NCBI RefSeq assembly: GCF_025567265.1
Contig: NZ_JAOQJW010000015.1
Coordinates: 31,194-95,193, forward strand
Length of the DNA stretch: 64,000 bases
From: Dorea_A amylophila
GTDB lineage: Bacteria; Bacillota; Clostridia; Lachnospirales; Lachnospiraceae
Direction of reading: 5' to 3'
In this document: positions 7,573 through 16,793 of the stretch, piece by piece
Numbering within the stretch: the first letter of the stretch is position 1
Layout: each line of letters begins with the position of its first letter
Program-made: the position numbers and the translations under genes
The notes under the pieces: generated by a model
What the model saw: the letters and a program-made list of their open reading frames with translations, nothing else
What the model was told of the DNA's origin: nothing
The model's database searches: none

Positions 7573-8515
7573 ATGAGTGATCACAAAGAAGCAAAAAGTT
7601 TCTCGAGATTCGGTTATATTATGGTAGCGGCCGGTGCTGCGATAGGACTGGGTAATATTTGGAAATTCCCGTATCTGGCTTACGGTGACGGAGGAGGAGC
7701 GTTTGTTCTGATTTACATTGTAATCTGTATTCTTCTGGGGCATCCGATCGTTCAGGCGGAACAGGCAGTTGGACGTAGAGGACGTGCAAGTGCAGCCGCA
7801 AGCTATGGCGTAATTCATCCGAAATGGCGATTTGTCGGAGTAATTAATATAGTATGTACATTCCTCATTGATATTTATTATCTGGTTGTATCCGGATGCA
7901 TGGTGGGTAGATATCTGCGATACCTTTATTGCGCTGCTTGCCGGGTTTGTTATCATCCCGACTGTTGTCGGGACAGGAAGTGAGATGTCTTCCGGACCAT
8001 CGCTTGTGTTTGTCGCAATGACACAGATTTTTGAAACGTTACCGGGTGGAAGAATTATTGGTATCTTTTTCTTCGCATCTTTGATTTTTGCGGTTATTTC
8101 AACATTCTTTACGATTCTTGAAATTCCGCGTATGTATGTACAGGAGAAGACGCATACGTCACATCAGGTTTCTCTGATTATTACAGCGGCTCTGGTGTAC
8201 GGCGGAAGTGTTCTCTGTTCTTTGTCAAAAGGCGTACTTAGCTGGTTGAAACTTCCATGGCCGAGTTTTCAGGGAATTGCGTATTATGATATTTATGATT
8301 GGTGCGACTGCCTGAGTGGTTATGTACTCCTGCCTCTGGGCGTATTGCTGACGTGTTTCTATATTGTGAAAGCATGGGGATTTAATGAGTATGAAAAAGA
8401 ACTTACGAATAATGGTAAACATGGAAAGTTATCTATGTATGATAAGTTGTCTCTGGCAGTGATCTGTCCGGTGCTTACATTGATTGTAATACTTCATGTG
8501 TTTGGATTTATTTAA
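7573..8515 (+). pseudogene. Neurotransmitter:sodium symporter (NSS), internal deletion
   Basis: The first part (7573-about 7905) encodes the NSS N-terminus including SRFGYIMVAAGAAIGLGNIWKF-type TM1 up to TM3 (TFLIDIYYLVVSG). The frame then jumps to the region matching residues around TM7-TM8 of the intact paralogue (DICDTFIALLAGFVIIPT) and continues to the normal C-terminus (EYEKELTNNGK...VFGFI). Compared with the paralogue at 9665-11032, about 160-190 residues are missing and the two parts are in different frames, with the join near 7900-7912. The promoter and ribosome site are still good, so the loss looks recent. Confidence 0.9.
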
Positions 8516-8550
8516 GGCATTGAGTGCATCTGACACATTATATATAATAG

Positions 8551-8590
8551 AAAACCCTGCTGTAATCGCTCTGAAAAACAGCAGGGTTTT
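8551..8590. terminator. Terminator between the NSS pseudogene and lysR
   Basis: 12-bp stem AAAACCCTGCTG (8551-8562) and CAGCAGGGTTTT (8579-8590), with a T run on the plus strand; it serves the convergent gene ends. Confidence 0.85.
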
Positions 8591-8635
8591 TGTTTGTTAA
8601 GTAAAGTATACAGATAAAACAGCAGCTTTGCGGGA

Positions 8636-9508
8636 TTAATCATCTAACAGGAAATTTTTCGCGTATTCCAGAAATGTCTTGGAAGCCGGTGACAAATCTT
8701 CTAAAGAAGAATAGGCCAGGCCTAACTGCCGGGTAATCGTTGGTTTCAGCGGACGTTTGACGAATTTCCCCTGTTGACCACGGAGCAGAAGACCTGGGAG
8801 GATAGAGTATCCAAGTTCGTGTTCTACCATAGAAAGAGAAGAAAATTCATTTCGGGTTACGTAACGGATATCCGGATGGATTTTATTCTTTCTTAAGACA
8901 CGGTGCACATCGCTTCCGGGTGTATATTCAGTGATGATAAAAGGAGCTCCTTCGAATACTTCAATCGGAATTTCCGCTTCTTTGGCAAGCGGATCGTTTT
9001 CCGGAATAACTGCATACATTGGATCGTCCATGACAGGAAGAAATTGATACTTATGATTTTTCTGCAGGCTGATAAATCCGATATCTACGCGGCGCTCCTG
9101 AATCCAGTCGGCAAGTTCGCCTTCAACACCCTCGATTACCTGGATGATAATATCCGGATGCTTCTGTTGGAATTCACGGATGATTTTTGGAATCCAGTGA
9201 ATCGAACAGCTGAGATAAGTACCGATCCGGATTGTGCCTCTTTGAGCACCGTTTAATGCTGCAATTTCCTGATGAATCACCTCGTCGGCATTCAATAATG
9301 TGCGGATTGCCGGAATCAGTGATTTGGCCTCATTTGTAAGTCTGATACCGTGGTGATCTTTGATATAGAGTGGAAATCCGACCTTTTTTTCCAGATTTTT
9401 CATCATTTGTGTGATGCCGGATTGTGTGTAACCGAGTTCTGCGCCTACACGGGTAAAGCTGCCGTAATCATCTACGGCCAGCATGATTTTCCAACTTTTG
9501 ATGTCCAT
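8636..9508 (-). CDS. LysR-family transcriptional regulator
   Basis: 290 residues with an N-terminal winged helix-turn-helix (residues about 5-62, SFTRVGAELGYTQSGITQMMKNLE) and a LysR substrate-binding domain (from about 88, GTIRIGTYLS...). The start ATG at 9508 has GGAGAA 8 bases upstream; a TTG at 9523 is less likely. It follows the intact NSS gene on the same strand and is convergent with the broken one, so control of amino acid uptake is a reasonable guess. Its effector is unknown. Confidence 0.92.
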   Translation of the reverse strand: MDIKSWKIMLAVDDYGSFTRVGAELGYTQSGITQMMKNLEKKVGFPLYIKDHHGIRLTNEAKSLIPAIRTLLNADEVIHQEIAALNGAQRGTIRIGTYLSCSIHWIPKIIREFQQKHPDIIIQVIEGVEGELADWIQERRVDIGFISLQKNHKYQFLPVMDDPMYAVIPENDPLAKEAEIPIEVFEGAPFIITEYTPGSDVHRVLRKNKIHPDIRYVTRNEFSSLSMVEHELGYSILPGLLLRGQQGKFVKRPLKPTITRQLGLAYSSLEDLSPASKTFLEYAKNFLLDD

Positions 9509-9664
9509 TCTTTTATTCTCCAATGTATAAAAAATACAAAAATTCGTGAAAATTTATTTGCTTATTAATAGTAGCGAAAAAATATAAAAATTACAAGTAA
9601 ATAAAATTAAAATTTTTAAAAATATCATATGACCGAAGAAAGTGTCGGTGTCTGACACCGGATT

Positions 9665-11032
9665 TTAGCGTATGAATCCAAATACATTCAGAATAATGAT
9701 CACCATGAAGACCGGAACGACAATGTAAGTAAGAATCTTATCATATAAAGTAATTCTTCCGAATTTGCCGTTGTTCGTAAGTTCTTTTTCATATTCTTCA
9801 AATCCCCAGACCTTGGATACGAAGAGACAGACAAGAAGACAACCGAGCGGAAGCAGGATATATCCGGTAAATGTGTCAAGCCAGTCATAGAGTCCGAGAT
9901 AGGATATACCGGAAGCGTCCAGCCATGGAAGCTTTATGCCGCTTAATACTCCGAATCCGAGAGAAACGATAATGTTGCCGGCTCCGATGATCAGAGAAAT
10001 GATAAGTGTTGCCTTGATCCGGCCCATTTTCAGGTTATCTTCGAAAGTGCGGATAGAAATCTCAAAGAATGTAAATAATGATGAAATCACGGCAAATACA
10101 ATCGCAAGGAAGAAACAGATGCCGATCAGACGTCCTCCAGGCAGTTTGCTGAAGATGCCGGTCATTACAAGGAAGATCAGACTTGGGCCGCTTTGCATAT
10201 CGACTCCGCCTGCGAATGCGGATGGAATAATTACAAAGCCGGCAAGGATGGCAGCACCGGTATCGCAGATGGATACAAGAATGGCATCGCTCTTTAGATT
10301 ATTCTTTTTTGGAATATTTGCCCCCAGTGTTTCATAGATTCCCCAGCCGATACCTACAGAGAAGAGCACCTGTGTTGCAGCCTGGGAAAATACGGTGAAA
10401 CTGAACTTGCTGAAATCAGGAAGAAGATAGTATTTTAATCCTTCAATTGCGTTATCGGTTACAAAGATCGCCCAGATACCACATATAATAAGGAAGAGAA
10501 AGAGTATCGGCATGATAATCTTGGTTACTTTTTCTACAAGATTGGTGATTCCGAACAGTAACAATATAGAGACGAATACCAGTAAGATCATAGCCCAAAT
10601 AATCGGTTCGACAGTTGAAGTAGTAAAATCTGTGAAGTAGGCCTGTTTGTCGGAACCGAAGTCGCCGCTTATAATGTATTGAAAAGCGTACTTGAGTACC
10701 CATCCACCGACAACGACATAATACATATTGATAAGTAGTGTACAGATATTTGCCAGCCAGCCGACGAATCCCCATTTTTTATTAATACGTTCAAAACAGG
10801 TTACTGTGTCAGAAGCGCTGTGGCGTCCGATTGCAGTCTCCATCTCTACCATTGGATGAGCCATGACGGCAACAATCAGGATATAGACGACCAGAAATAC
10901 ACCGCCACCGCCCTGATAAGCGAGGTATGGGAATTTCCAGATGTTTCCTAGTCCGATCGCAGCACCGGCCGCAACCATGATATATCCAAACCTTGAGCTC
11001 CATTCACGAGATTGATTTCCATTTTCGCTCAT
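9665..11032 (-). CDS. Neurotransmitter:sodium symporter family transporter
   Basis: 455-residue Na+-dependent amino acid transporter of the LeuT/NSS class with 11-12 membrane helices. TM1 carries the characteristic RFGYIMVAAGAAIGLGNIWK sodium/substrate site; the paired unwound helix appears as ATQVLFSVGIGWGIYETLGA. The start at 11032 (MSENGNQSREWSSRF) aligns with the paralogue; the longer frame to 11176 runs through the leader terminator. The N-terminal half and C-terminal tail (EYEKELTNNGKFG) are closely similar to the pseudogene at 7573-8515, so the two are duplicates. Substrate not determinable. Confidence 0.95.
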   Translation of the reverse strand: MSENGNQSREWSSRFGYIMVAAGAAIGLGNIWKFPYLAYQGGGGVFLVVYILIVAVMAHPMVEMETAIGRHSASDTVTCFERINKKWGFVGWLANICTLLINMYYVVVGGWVLKYAFQYIISGDFGSDKQAYFTDFTTSTVEPIIWAMILLVFVSILLLFGITNLVEKVTKIIMPILFLFLIICGIWAIFVTDNAIEGLKYYLLPDFSKFSFTVFSQAATQVLFSVGIGWGIYETLGANIPKKNNLKSDAILVSICDTGAAILAGFVIIPSAFAGGVDMQSGPSLIFLVMTGIFSKLPGGRLIGICFFLAIVFAVISSLFTFFEISIRTFEDNLKMGRIKATLIISLIIGAGNIIVSLGFGVLSGIKLPWLDASGISYLGLYDWLDTFTGYILLPLGCLLVCLFVSKVWGFEEYEKELTNNGKFGRITLYDKILTYIVVPVFMVIIILNVFGFIR

Positions 11033-11066
11033 ATGTAACACGCTCCATTCGCTATTATATTTTTGC

Positions 11067-11105
11067 AAAAAAGGGAAGCAAAACATCTCTGATGTCTGAC
11101 TTCCC
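11067..11105 (-). terminator. Leader terminator (possible attenuator) of the intact NSS gene
   Basis: On the minus strand GGGAAG...CTTCCC (11100-11105 with 11073-11078) encloses an inner stem ACATC/GATGT and is followed by TTTTTT. It starts about 16 bases after the predicted transcript start and ends 35 bp before the start codon. Confidence 0.8.
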
Positions 11106-11128
11106 TGTCTGCACTGGTTTATAATAAC

Positions 11129-11157
11129 AGTATAGTCTGAAAAAATGAAAATATCAA
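11129..11157 (-). promoter_or_regulatory. Promoter of the intact NSS gene
   Basis: Minus-strand TTGATA (11152-11157), 17-base spacer, TATACT (11129-11134). Confidence 0.75.
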
Positions 11158-11279
11158 TAGAGATATTAGAAAACATAATGCAGATATAATGAAAAGTGAT
11201 ACTTTTGGCGAAAAATTAACAGCGCCGATATAAAAAGAGAATCTAAAAGATTGTACGGTAAAAAAAACAAAAATAGTGC

Positions 11280-11308
11280 TTGCATTATCTGCCGGATTGG
11301 GATATACT
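11280..11308 (+). promoter_or_regulatory. Promoter of the S10 ribosomal operon
   Basis: TTGCAT (11280-11285), 17-base spacer, TATACT (11303-11308), about 235 bp before rpsJ. It is the only clear promoter before the long ribosomal gene run. Confidence 0.8.
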
Positions 11309-11314
11309 AAGAGA

Positions 11315-11530
11315 GCTGTGACATGATAGCGTTGAAGCGTGAGGTTGCTGCTGGAGATCAGCAGGTTTTCCGTGGAGCGAATGTCAAGTTAGGAAACTGG
11401 CGACAAGTCACTGTACGAAACTACTATAACAGCCACTGCGATGTGGTAACAACGTGTGGGTTCTCACGACACACACGGGAGAGTGTACAGTCACCGCTTG
11501 TCGTACTCGATTATAAGTACGAAAAGGAGG
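11315..11530 (+). promoter_or_regulatory. Structured leader of the S10 operon
   Basis: The untranslated leader folds strongly. CTGCTG/CAGCAG forms a hairpin near 11348-11365. CGACAAG (11401-11407) and ACTGTAC (11410-11416) pair with CTTGTCG (11497-11503) and GTACAGT (11485-11491), closing a large domain. CGTACT/AGTACG (11502-11521) sits against the AAAAGGAGG ribosome site and competes with that domain for CG. Autoregulation by a ribosomal protein (L4 in other bacteria) is plausible but inferred. Confidence 0.6.
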
Positions 11531-11541
11531 CGACTTTTTTT

Positions 11542-11853
11542 ATGGCAAGTCAAGTAATGAGAATCACTTTAAAGGCGTATGATCATCAGTTAGTAGATGC
11601 ATCCGCTAAGAAAATCATCGAAACTGTAAAGAAAAATGGATCTAAGGTGAGTGGACCTGTACCACTTCCGACAAAGAAGGAAGTAGTTACAATCTTAAGA
11701 GCTGTTCACAAATACAAAGATTCCAGAGAGCAGTTCGAACAGAGAACTCATAAGAGACTGATCGATATCATTGCACCGACACAGAAGACTGTGGATGCAT
11801 TATCAAGATTGGAAATGCCAGCTGGTGTAGCTATTGATATCAAAATGAAATAA
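11542..11853 (+). CDS. rpsJ: 30S ribosomal protein S10
   Basis: 103 residues, the standard size, with the conserved S10 core (RITLKAYDHQLVD...IIETVKKNGSKVSGPVPLPT). It acts in the 30S head and, with NusB, in antitermination. Start ATG 11542 follows AAAAGGAGG with an 11-base gap; the frame upstream to 11323 is leader, not protein. First gene of the S10 operon. Confidence 0.98.
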   Translation: MASQVMRITLKAYDHQLVDASAKKIIETVKKNGSKVSGPVPLPTKKEVVTILRAVHKYKDSREQFEQRTHKRLIDIIAPTQKTVDALSRLEMPAGVAIDIKMK

Positions 11854-11930
11854 GAAGCAGTAATTCCTATAATTTAGGATGAGCGTCCGAAAAAGGGCGT
11901 TCCGCTGTAAATCACAGGAGGTAAAATAAA

Positions 11931-12611
11931 ATGAAGAAAGCTATTTTAGCAACAAAAGTCGGAATGACTCAGATCTTCAACGAAGACGGAACACTTACTC
12001 CGGTAACAGTTCTTCAGGCAGGACCTTGTGCTGTAACACAGATCAAGACTGTTGAGAATGACGGATATGAAGCTGTTCAGGTTGGATTCGTTGACAAGAA
12101 AGACAAGATCATCAACAAAGACAAAGGCGGAAAGAAAGAAATCGTTCACCGTCACGGTGTAACAAAGGCAGAGCAGGGACATTTTGCTAAAGCCGGTGTT
12201 ACAGGTAAGAAATTTGTAAGAGAATTTAAATTTGAAAATGCTAGCGAATATGAGTTAGGTCAGGAAATCAAAGCTGATATCTTCGCTGCTGGAGATAAGA
12301 TTGATGCAACTGCAATCTCTAAAGGAAAAGGATTCCAGGGTGCAATCAAACGTCACAATCAGTCAAGAGGACCTATGGCTCATGGTTCTAAGTATCATCG
12401 CCATGCTGGTTCAAACGGTGCTTGTTCAGATCCAAGTAAAGTATTCAAAGGAAAACACATGCCGGGACATATGGGAAGTAAGAAGATTACAGTCCAGAAC
12501 CTTGTAGTTGTACGTGTTGATGCTGAGAATAACTTACTTCTGGTTAAAGGTTCAGTACCGGGACCTAAGAAATCTTTAGTAACTATCAAAGAAGCAGTAA
12601 AAGCTAACTAA
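11931..12611 (+). CDS. rplC: 50S ribosomal protein L3
   Basis: 226 residues, beginning MKKAILATKVGMTQIF, the L3 signature, with a basic extension reaching toward the peptidyl transferase centre (SRGPMAHGSKYHRHAGS). It nucleates 50S assembly. CAGGAGG precedes the ATG. It is slightly longer than the E. coli protein. Standard position between rpsJ and rplD. Confidence 0.98.
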   Translation: MKKAILATKVGMTQIFNEDGTLTPVTVLQAGPCAVTQIKTVENDGYEAVQVGFVDKKDKIINKDKGGKKEIVHRHGVTKAEQGHFAKAGVTGKKFVREFKFENASEYELGQEIKADIFAAGDKIDATAISKGKGFQGAIKRHNQSRGPMAHGSKYHRHAGSNGACSDPSKVFKGKHMPGHMGSKKITVQNLVVVRVDAENNLLLVKGSVPGPKKSLVTIKEAVKAN

Positions 12612-12640
12612 GATTTGGCGAAGGAAGGAGGACACTTAAG

Positions 12641-13261
12641 ATGGCTAACGTATCTGTTTATAATATCGAAGGTAAAGAAGTTGGTAAGATCGACTTAAGC
12701 GATGCTGTATTCGGTGTTGAAGTAAATGAACATCTTGTACACATGGCAGTTGTAAGCCAGCTTGCAAATAACCGTCAGGGAACACAGAAAGCGAAAACAC
12801 GTTCTGAAGTTTCTGGTGGTGGAAGAAAACCATGGAGACAGAAAGGAACCGGTCATGCAAGACAGGGATCCACAAGAGCTCCACAGTGGACAGGCGGCGG
12901 AGTTGTATTCGCACCAGTTCCGAGAGATTATTCTTTCAAAATGAATAAGAGAGAGAAGAGAGCAGCTCTGAAATCTGCACTCACATCAAGAGTTGAAGAA
13001 AACAAATTTATCGTAATCGATGAGATCAACTTTGAAGAAACAAAGACAAAGAACTTTGCAAACATTCTTAAGAGTTTAGATGTATCTAAAGCATTAGTAG
13101 TATTAGAGGATGACAACAAAAATGCAGAACTTTCAGCAAGAAACATTGCTGACGTCAAGACTGCAAAGACTAATACAATCAATGTGTACGATATCTTAAA
13201 ATACAACACAGTAATCACAACAAAAGCTGTTGTTGCTAAAATCGAGGAGGTGTACGCATAA
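12641..13261 (+). CDS. rplD: 50S ribosomal protein L4
   Basis: 206 residues with the extended loop lining the exit tunnel (RSEVSGGGRKPWRQKGTGHA), which is also the region affected in macrolide resistance; no unusual change seen there. L4 is the known autogenous regulator of S10 operons. The stop overlaps the rplW start (TAATG). Confidence 0.98.
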   Translation: MANVSVYNIEGKEVGKIDLSDAVFGVEVNEHLVHMAVVSQLANNRQGTQKAKTRSEVSGGGRKPWRQKGTGHARQGSTRAPQWTGGGVVFAPVPRDYSFKMNKREKRAALKSALTSRVEENKFIVIDEINFEETKTKNFANILKSLDVSKALVVLEDDNKNAELSARNIADVKTAKTNTINVYDILKYNTVITTKAVVAKIEEVYA

Positions 13262-13566
13262 TGGCAAACGTTCAGTATTATGATGTAATCCTTAAACCTG
13301 TAGTAACAGAAAAGAGTATGGAACTTATGGGAGAAAAGAAATACACTTTCTTAGTACACCCAGAAGCAACAAAATCTCAGATTAAAGAAGCTGTTGAAAA
13401 AATGTTTACCGGAACAAAAGTAGAGAAAGTAAACACAATGAATAACGACGGAAAGAAGAAAAGAGTTCGTGGAACTTACAACTTCGGAAAAACAGCTAAA
13501 ACTAAGAAAGCAATCGTAAAACTTACAGAGGATAGCGCAGATATCGAGATCTTCCAGGGATTATAA
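13261..13566 (+). CDS. rplW: 50S ribosomal protein L23
   Basis: 101 residues, starting at the ATG overlapping the rplD stop. It contains the L23 core (KPVVTEKSMELM...YTFLVHPEATKSQIKEAVE) and sits at the tunnel exit, where trigger factor and SRP dock. Confidence 0.98.
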   Translation: MANVQYYDVILKPVVTEKSMELMGEKKYTFLVHPEATKSQIKEAVEKMFTGTKVEKVNTMNNDGKKKRVRGTYNFGKTAKTKKAIVKLTEDSADIEIFQGL

Positions 13567-13623
13567 GATTGCAAAGCATACGGACAGAAACCGTGACAAT
13601 AAACAATTGAAAGGAGATTTATC

Positions 13624-14466
13624 ATGGGAATCAAAACATACCGCCCATATACGCCTTCCAGAAGACAGATGACTGGTTCTGATTTCTCTGAAATCACAAA
13701 GACAACACCAGAAAAATCTCTGTTAGCTCCAAAGAGCAGACAAGCTGGACGTAATAATCAAGGAAAAATCACAGTTAGACACCGCGGAGGCGGAGCTAAG
13801 AAAAAATATAGAATTATCGACTTCAAGAGAAGAAAAGACAATATCCACGCAACTGTACTTGGCATCGAATATGATCCAAACAGAACAGCTAATATTGCTC
13901 TGATCTGCTATGAAGATGGTGAAAAAGCATATATCATCGCTCCAGAAGGACTTACAGATGGAATGACAATTATGAATGGACCAGAAGCCGAAGTTAAAAT
14001 CGGTAACTGCCTTCCATTAGCACAGATTCCGGTTGGTACTCAGGTTCATAACATTGAGCTTCATCCTGGAAAAGGTGGACAGATGGTTCGTTCCGCTGGT
14101 AACAGTGCTCAGTTAATGGCGAAAGAAGGAAAATATGCGACACTCAGACTTCCATCAGGAGAAATGAGAATGGTACCGCTTGAGTGCAGAGCTTCTGTCG
14201 GAGTTGTTGGAAATGGTGATCACAACCTGATCAACATTGGTAAAGCAGGACGTAAACGTCATATGGGAATCAGACCTACAGTTCGTGGTTCTGTTATGAA
14301 CCCGAATGACCATCCGCATGGTGGTGGTGAAGGTAAGACAGGAATCGGTCGTCCGGGTCCGTGTACACCTTGGGGCAAACCAGCACTTGGTCTTAAGACA
14401 AGAAAGAAAAATAAAGCTTCTAACAAGATGATCGTAAGAAGAAGAGATGGTAAAGCAATTAAATAG
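13624..14466 (+). CDS. rplB: 50S ribosomal protein L2
   Basis: 280 residues. It carries the conserved C-terminal stretch with the functionally important His (MNPNDHPHGGGEGK) near the peptidyl transferase centre, and the N-terminal YRPYTPSRR motif. Start ATG at 13624 follows AAAGGAG. Conventional place before rpsS. Confidence 0.98.
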   Translation: MGIKTYRPYTPSRRQMTGSDFSEITKTTPEKSLLAPKSRQAGRNNQGKITVRHRGGGAKKKYRIIDFKRRKDNIHATVLGIEYDPNRTANIALICYEDGEKAYIIAPEGLTDGMTIMNGPEAEVKIGNCLPLAQIPVGTQVHNIELHPGKGGQMVRSAGNSAQLMAKEGKYATLRLPSGEMRMVPLECRASVGVVGNGDHNLINIGKAGRKRHMGIRPTVRGSVMNPNDHPHGGGEGKTGIGRPGPCTPWGKPALGLKTRKKNKASNKMIVRRRDGKAIK

Positions 14467-14489
14467 TTTTCATAAGGAGGTTAGAACCT

Positions 14490-14771
14490 ATGGCACGTTC
14501 TATTAAAAAAGGACCATTCGCAGACGCAAGCCTGCTTAAAAAGGTTGATGCTATGAACGAGGCTGGAGACAAGTCTGTAATCAAGACATGGTCCCGTCGT
14601 TCTACAATCTTCCCAAGCATGATCGGACATACAATTGCTGTTCATGACGGAAGAAAGCATGTACCTGTATATGTTACTGAAGATATGGTTGGACACAAAC
14701 TTGGAGAGTTCGTAGCAACCAGAACCTACAGAGGACACGGAAAAGACGAAAAGAAATCCAAAGTTAGATAA
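14490..14771 (+). CDS. rpsS: 30S ribosomal protein S19
   Basis: 93 residues with the S19 signature (MARSIKKGPFAD, WSRRSTIFPSMIGHT, HKLGEFVATRTYRGH). It forms the head complex with S13. AAGGAGG precedes the start. Confidence 0.98.
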   Translation: MARSIKKGPFADASLLKKVDAMNEAGDKSVIKTWSRRSTIFPSMIGHTIAVHDGRKHVPVYVTEDMVGHKLGEFVATRTYRGHGKDEKKSKVR

Positions 14772-14797
14772 TTAGATTGTGAAAGGAGGGTTCATCC

Positions 14798-15184
14798 ATG
14801 GCTAAAGGACATAGATCCCAAATTAAAAGAGAAAGAAATGCTAACAAAGATACAAGACCTTCTGCTAAGTTATCTTACGCAAGAGTTTCTGTTCAGAAAG
14901 CATGCTTCGTATTAGATGCCATCAGAGGTAAGGATGTAACAACAGCACTTGGTATTTTGACATACAATCCAAGATATGCTTCTAGTTTAATAAAAAAATT
15001 ATTAGAGTCTGCAATTGCAAATGCTGAGAATAACAACGGCATGAATGCTGAGAATCTGTACATTGCAGAGGCTTATGCAAACAAAGGACCAACAATGAAG
15101 AGAATCAGACCTAGAGCACAGGGTAGAGCTTACAGAATCGAAAAGAGAATGAGCCACATTACACTCGTGCTTGATGAAAGATAA
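14798..15184 (+). CDS. rplV: 50S ribosomal protein L22
   Basis: 128 residues with the beta-hairpin reaching into the exit tunnel (NKGPTMKRIRPRAQGRAYRI). The N-terminus has a short basic extension (MAKGHRSQIKRERN) compared with E. coli. Followed after 11 bp by rpsC. Confidence 0.98.
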   Translation: MAKGHRSQIKRERNANKDTRPSAKLSYARVSVQKACFVLDAIRGKDVTTALGILTYNPRYASSLIKKLLESAIANAENNNGMNAENLYIAEAYANKGPTMKRIRPRAQGRAYRIEKRMSHITLVLDER

Positions 15185-15195
15185 GGAGGGCAAAC

Positions 15196-15849
15196 ATGGG
15201 ACAGAAAGTTAATCCTCATGGTTTGAGAGTCGGAGTTATCAAAGACTGGGACTCAAGATGGTATGCAGAGAAAGATTTCGCAGACTGCTTAGTGGAAGAC
15301 CATGAAATCAGAACATATCTTAAGAAGAGATTATACAGTGCTGGTATTTCTAAAATTGAAATCGAGAGAGCATCTGACCGCGTAAAGATCATCGTTTACA
15401 CAGCAAAACCTGGTGTTGTAATCGGTAAAGGCGGAGCAGAGATCGAGAAAGTAAAAGGTGAATTAGCACAGTTTACAGATAAAAAGTTAATCGTTGACAT
15501 CAAAGAAATCAAGAGACCGGATAAAGATGCTCAGTTAGTAGCTGAGAACATCGCATTACAGCTTGAGAACCGTATTTCTTTCAGACGTGCAATGAAATCC
15601 TGCATGTCAAGAACTATGAAATCTGGAGCACTTGGTGTTAAGACTTCTGTATCAGGACGTCTTGGTGGAGCTGACATGGCTCGTACAGAGTTCTACAGCG
15701 AGGGAACAATTCCTCTTCAGACACTGAGAGCAGACATTGACTACGGATTCGCTGAAGCAAACACAACTTACGGAAAAGTTGGTGTTAAAGTTTGGATCTA
15801 CAAAGGCGAAGTTCTTCCGGAGAAAACAGTTAAGGAAGGAGATAGATAA
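15196..15849 (+). CDS. rpsC: 30S ribosomal protein S3
   Basis: 217 residues with the KH domain GVVIGKGGAEIEKVK (GXXG loop) and the S3 C-terminal domain (SGRLGGADMARTEFYSEGTIPLQTLRADIDYG). It forms the mRNA entry channel with S4 and S5 and has helicase activity. Confidence 0.98.
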   Translation: MGQKVNPHGLRVGVIKDWDSRWYAEKDFADCLVEDHEIRTYLKKRLYSAGISKIEIERASDRVKIIVYTAKPGVVIGKGGAEIEKVKGELAQFTDKKLIVDIKEIKRPDKDAQLVAENIALQLENRISFRRAMKSCMSRTMKSGALGVKTSVSGRLGGADMARTEFYSEGTIPLQTLRADIDYGFAEANTTYGKVGVKVWIYKGEVLPEKTVKEGDR

Positions 15850-15851
15850 TC

Positions 15852-16289
15852 ATGTTAATGCCAAAAAGAGTAAAACGTCGTAAACAATTCCGTGGTACCA
15901 TGAAGGGTAAAGCTCTTCGCGGTAACCAGATTACAAACGGTGAATATGGTATCGTTGCAACGGAACCTTGCTGGATCCGTTCTAACCAGATCGAAGCAGC
16001 CCGTATCGCTATGACACGTTACATCAAGCGTGGTGGTAAAGTTTGGATCAAGATATTCCCAGATAAACCTGTAACTACGAAACCAGCTGAGACACGTATG
16101 GGTTCTGGTAAAGGAACCTTAGAATACTGGGTAGCTGTTGTTAAACCGGGACGCGTTCTTTTTGAGATCGCAGGTGTACCGGAAGAAGTTGCGAAAGAGG
16201 CTCTTCGTCTTGCAACTCACAAGCTGCCATGTAAATGTAAAGTAGTTTCTCGCGCAGACTTAGAAGGCGGTGATAACAGTGAAAATTAA
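15852..16289 (+). CDS. rplP: 50S ribosomal protein L16
   Basis: 145 residues; it starts 2 bp after rpsC. ATG 15852 is 10 bases from AAGGAAGGAG; ATG 15858 (MPKRVKRRKQ) is an alternative with poorer spacing. The core RMGSGKGTLEYWVAVVKPGRVLFEI is typical. It sits near the A-site tRNA. Its 3' end overlaps the rpmC start. Confidence 0.97.
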   Translation: MLMPKRVKRRKQFRGTMKGKALRGNQITNGEYGIVATEPCWIRSNQIEAARIAMTRYIKRGGKVWIKIFPDKPVTTKPAETRMGSGKGTLEYWVAVVKPGRVLFEIAGVPEEVAKEALRLATHKLPCKCKVVSRADLEGGDNSEN

Positions 16290-16482
16290 TGCATTTGTTG
16301 AAGATTTAAAAGCAAAATCAGCTGCAGAGCTGAATGAAGAATTAGTAGCTGCTAAAAAGGAACTTTTTAATTTAAGATTCCAGAACGCAACAAACCAGTT
16401 GGACAATACAAGCAGAATTAAAGAAGTAAGAAGAAATATTGCCAGAATTCAGACAGTAATCACTGAAAAGGCAGCTCAGTAG
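16279..16482 (+). CDS. rpmC: 50S ribosomal protein L29
   Basis: 67 residues from a GTG start at 16279, inside the last codons of rplP (11-bp overlap); AAGGCGG is 8 bases upstream. An earlier in-frame GTG at 16270 overlaps that ribosome site. The two-helix L29 core (LNEELVAAKKELFNLRFQNAT, split over two helices) is clear. Located by the tunnel exit. Confidence 0.95.
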   Translation: MKINAFVEDLKAKSAAELNEELVAAKKELFNLRFQNATNQLDNTSRIKEVRRNIARIQTVITEKAAQ

Positions 16483-16519
16483 AAACTGAAAACTCACAAA
16501 ATGAAAGGAGTTACAGACT

Positions 16520-16774
16520 GTGGAAAGAAATCTTAGAAAAACCAGAGTTGGTAAGGTTGTCAGCAACAAGATGGACAAAACTATCGTTGTAGCAATCGAA
16601 GATCATGTAAAACATCCACTTTACAAGAAGATTGTAAAGAAGACATATAAATTAAAAGCACATGATGAAAACAATGAGTGCAATATTGGCGACAAAGTAA
16701 AAGTTATGGAAACAAGACCTCTGTCAAAAGACAAGAGATGGAGACTTGTTGAAGTTATGGAAAAAGTGAAATAG
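16520..16774 (+). CDS. rpsQ: 30S ribosomal protein S17
   Basis: 84 residues from a GTG start at 16520. OB-fold protein with the signature RKTRVGKVVSNKMDKTIVVA and VMETRPLSKDKRWRLVEV. AAAGGAG lies upstream. Confidence 0.97.
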   Translation: MERNLRKTRVGKVVSNKMDKTIVVAIEDHVKHPLYKKIVKKTYKLKAHDENNECNIGDKVKVMETRPLSKDKRWRLVEVMEKVK

Positions 16775-16793
16775 TATAAGGAGGGAAACCTGC

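Noticed and set aside
9646..9660. Palindrome CGGTGTC-T-GACACCG after the NSS gene
   Set aside because: One-base centre is too tight for an RNA hairpin and no T run follows; a protein site is possible but there is no supporting context.
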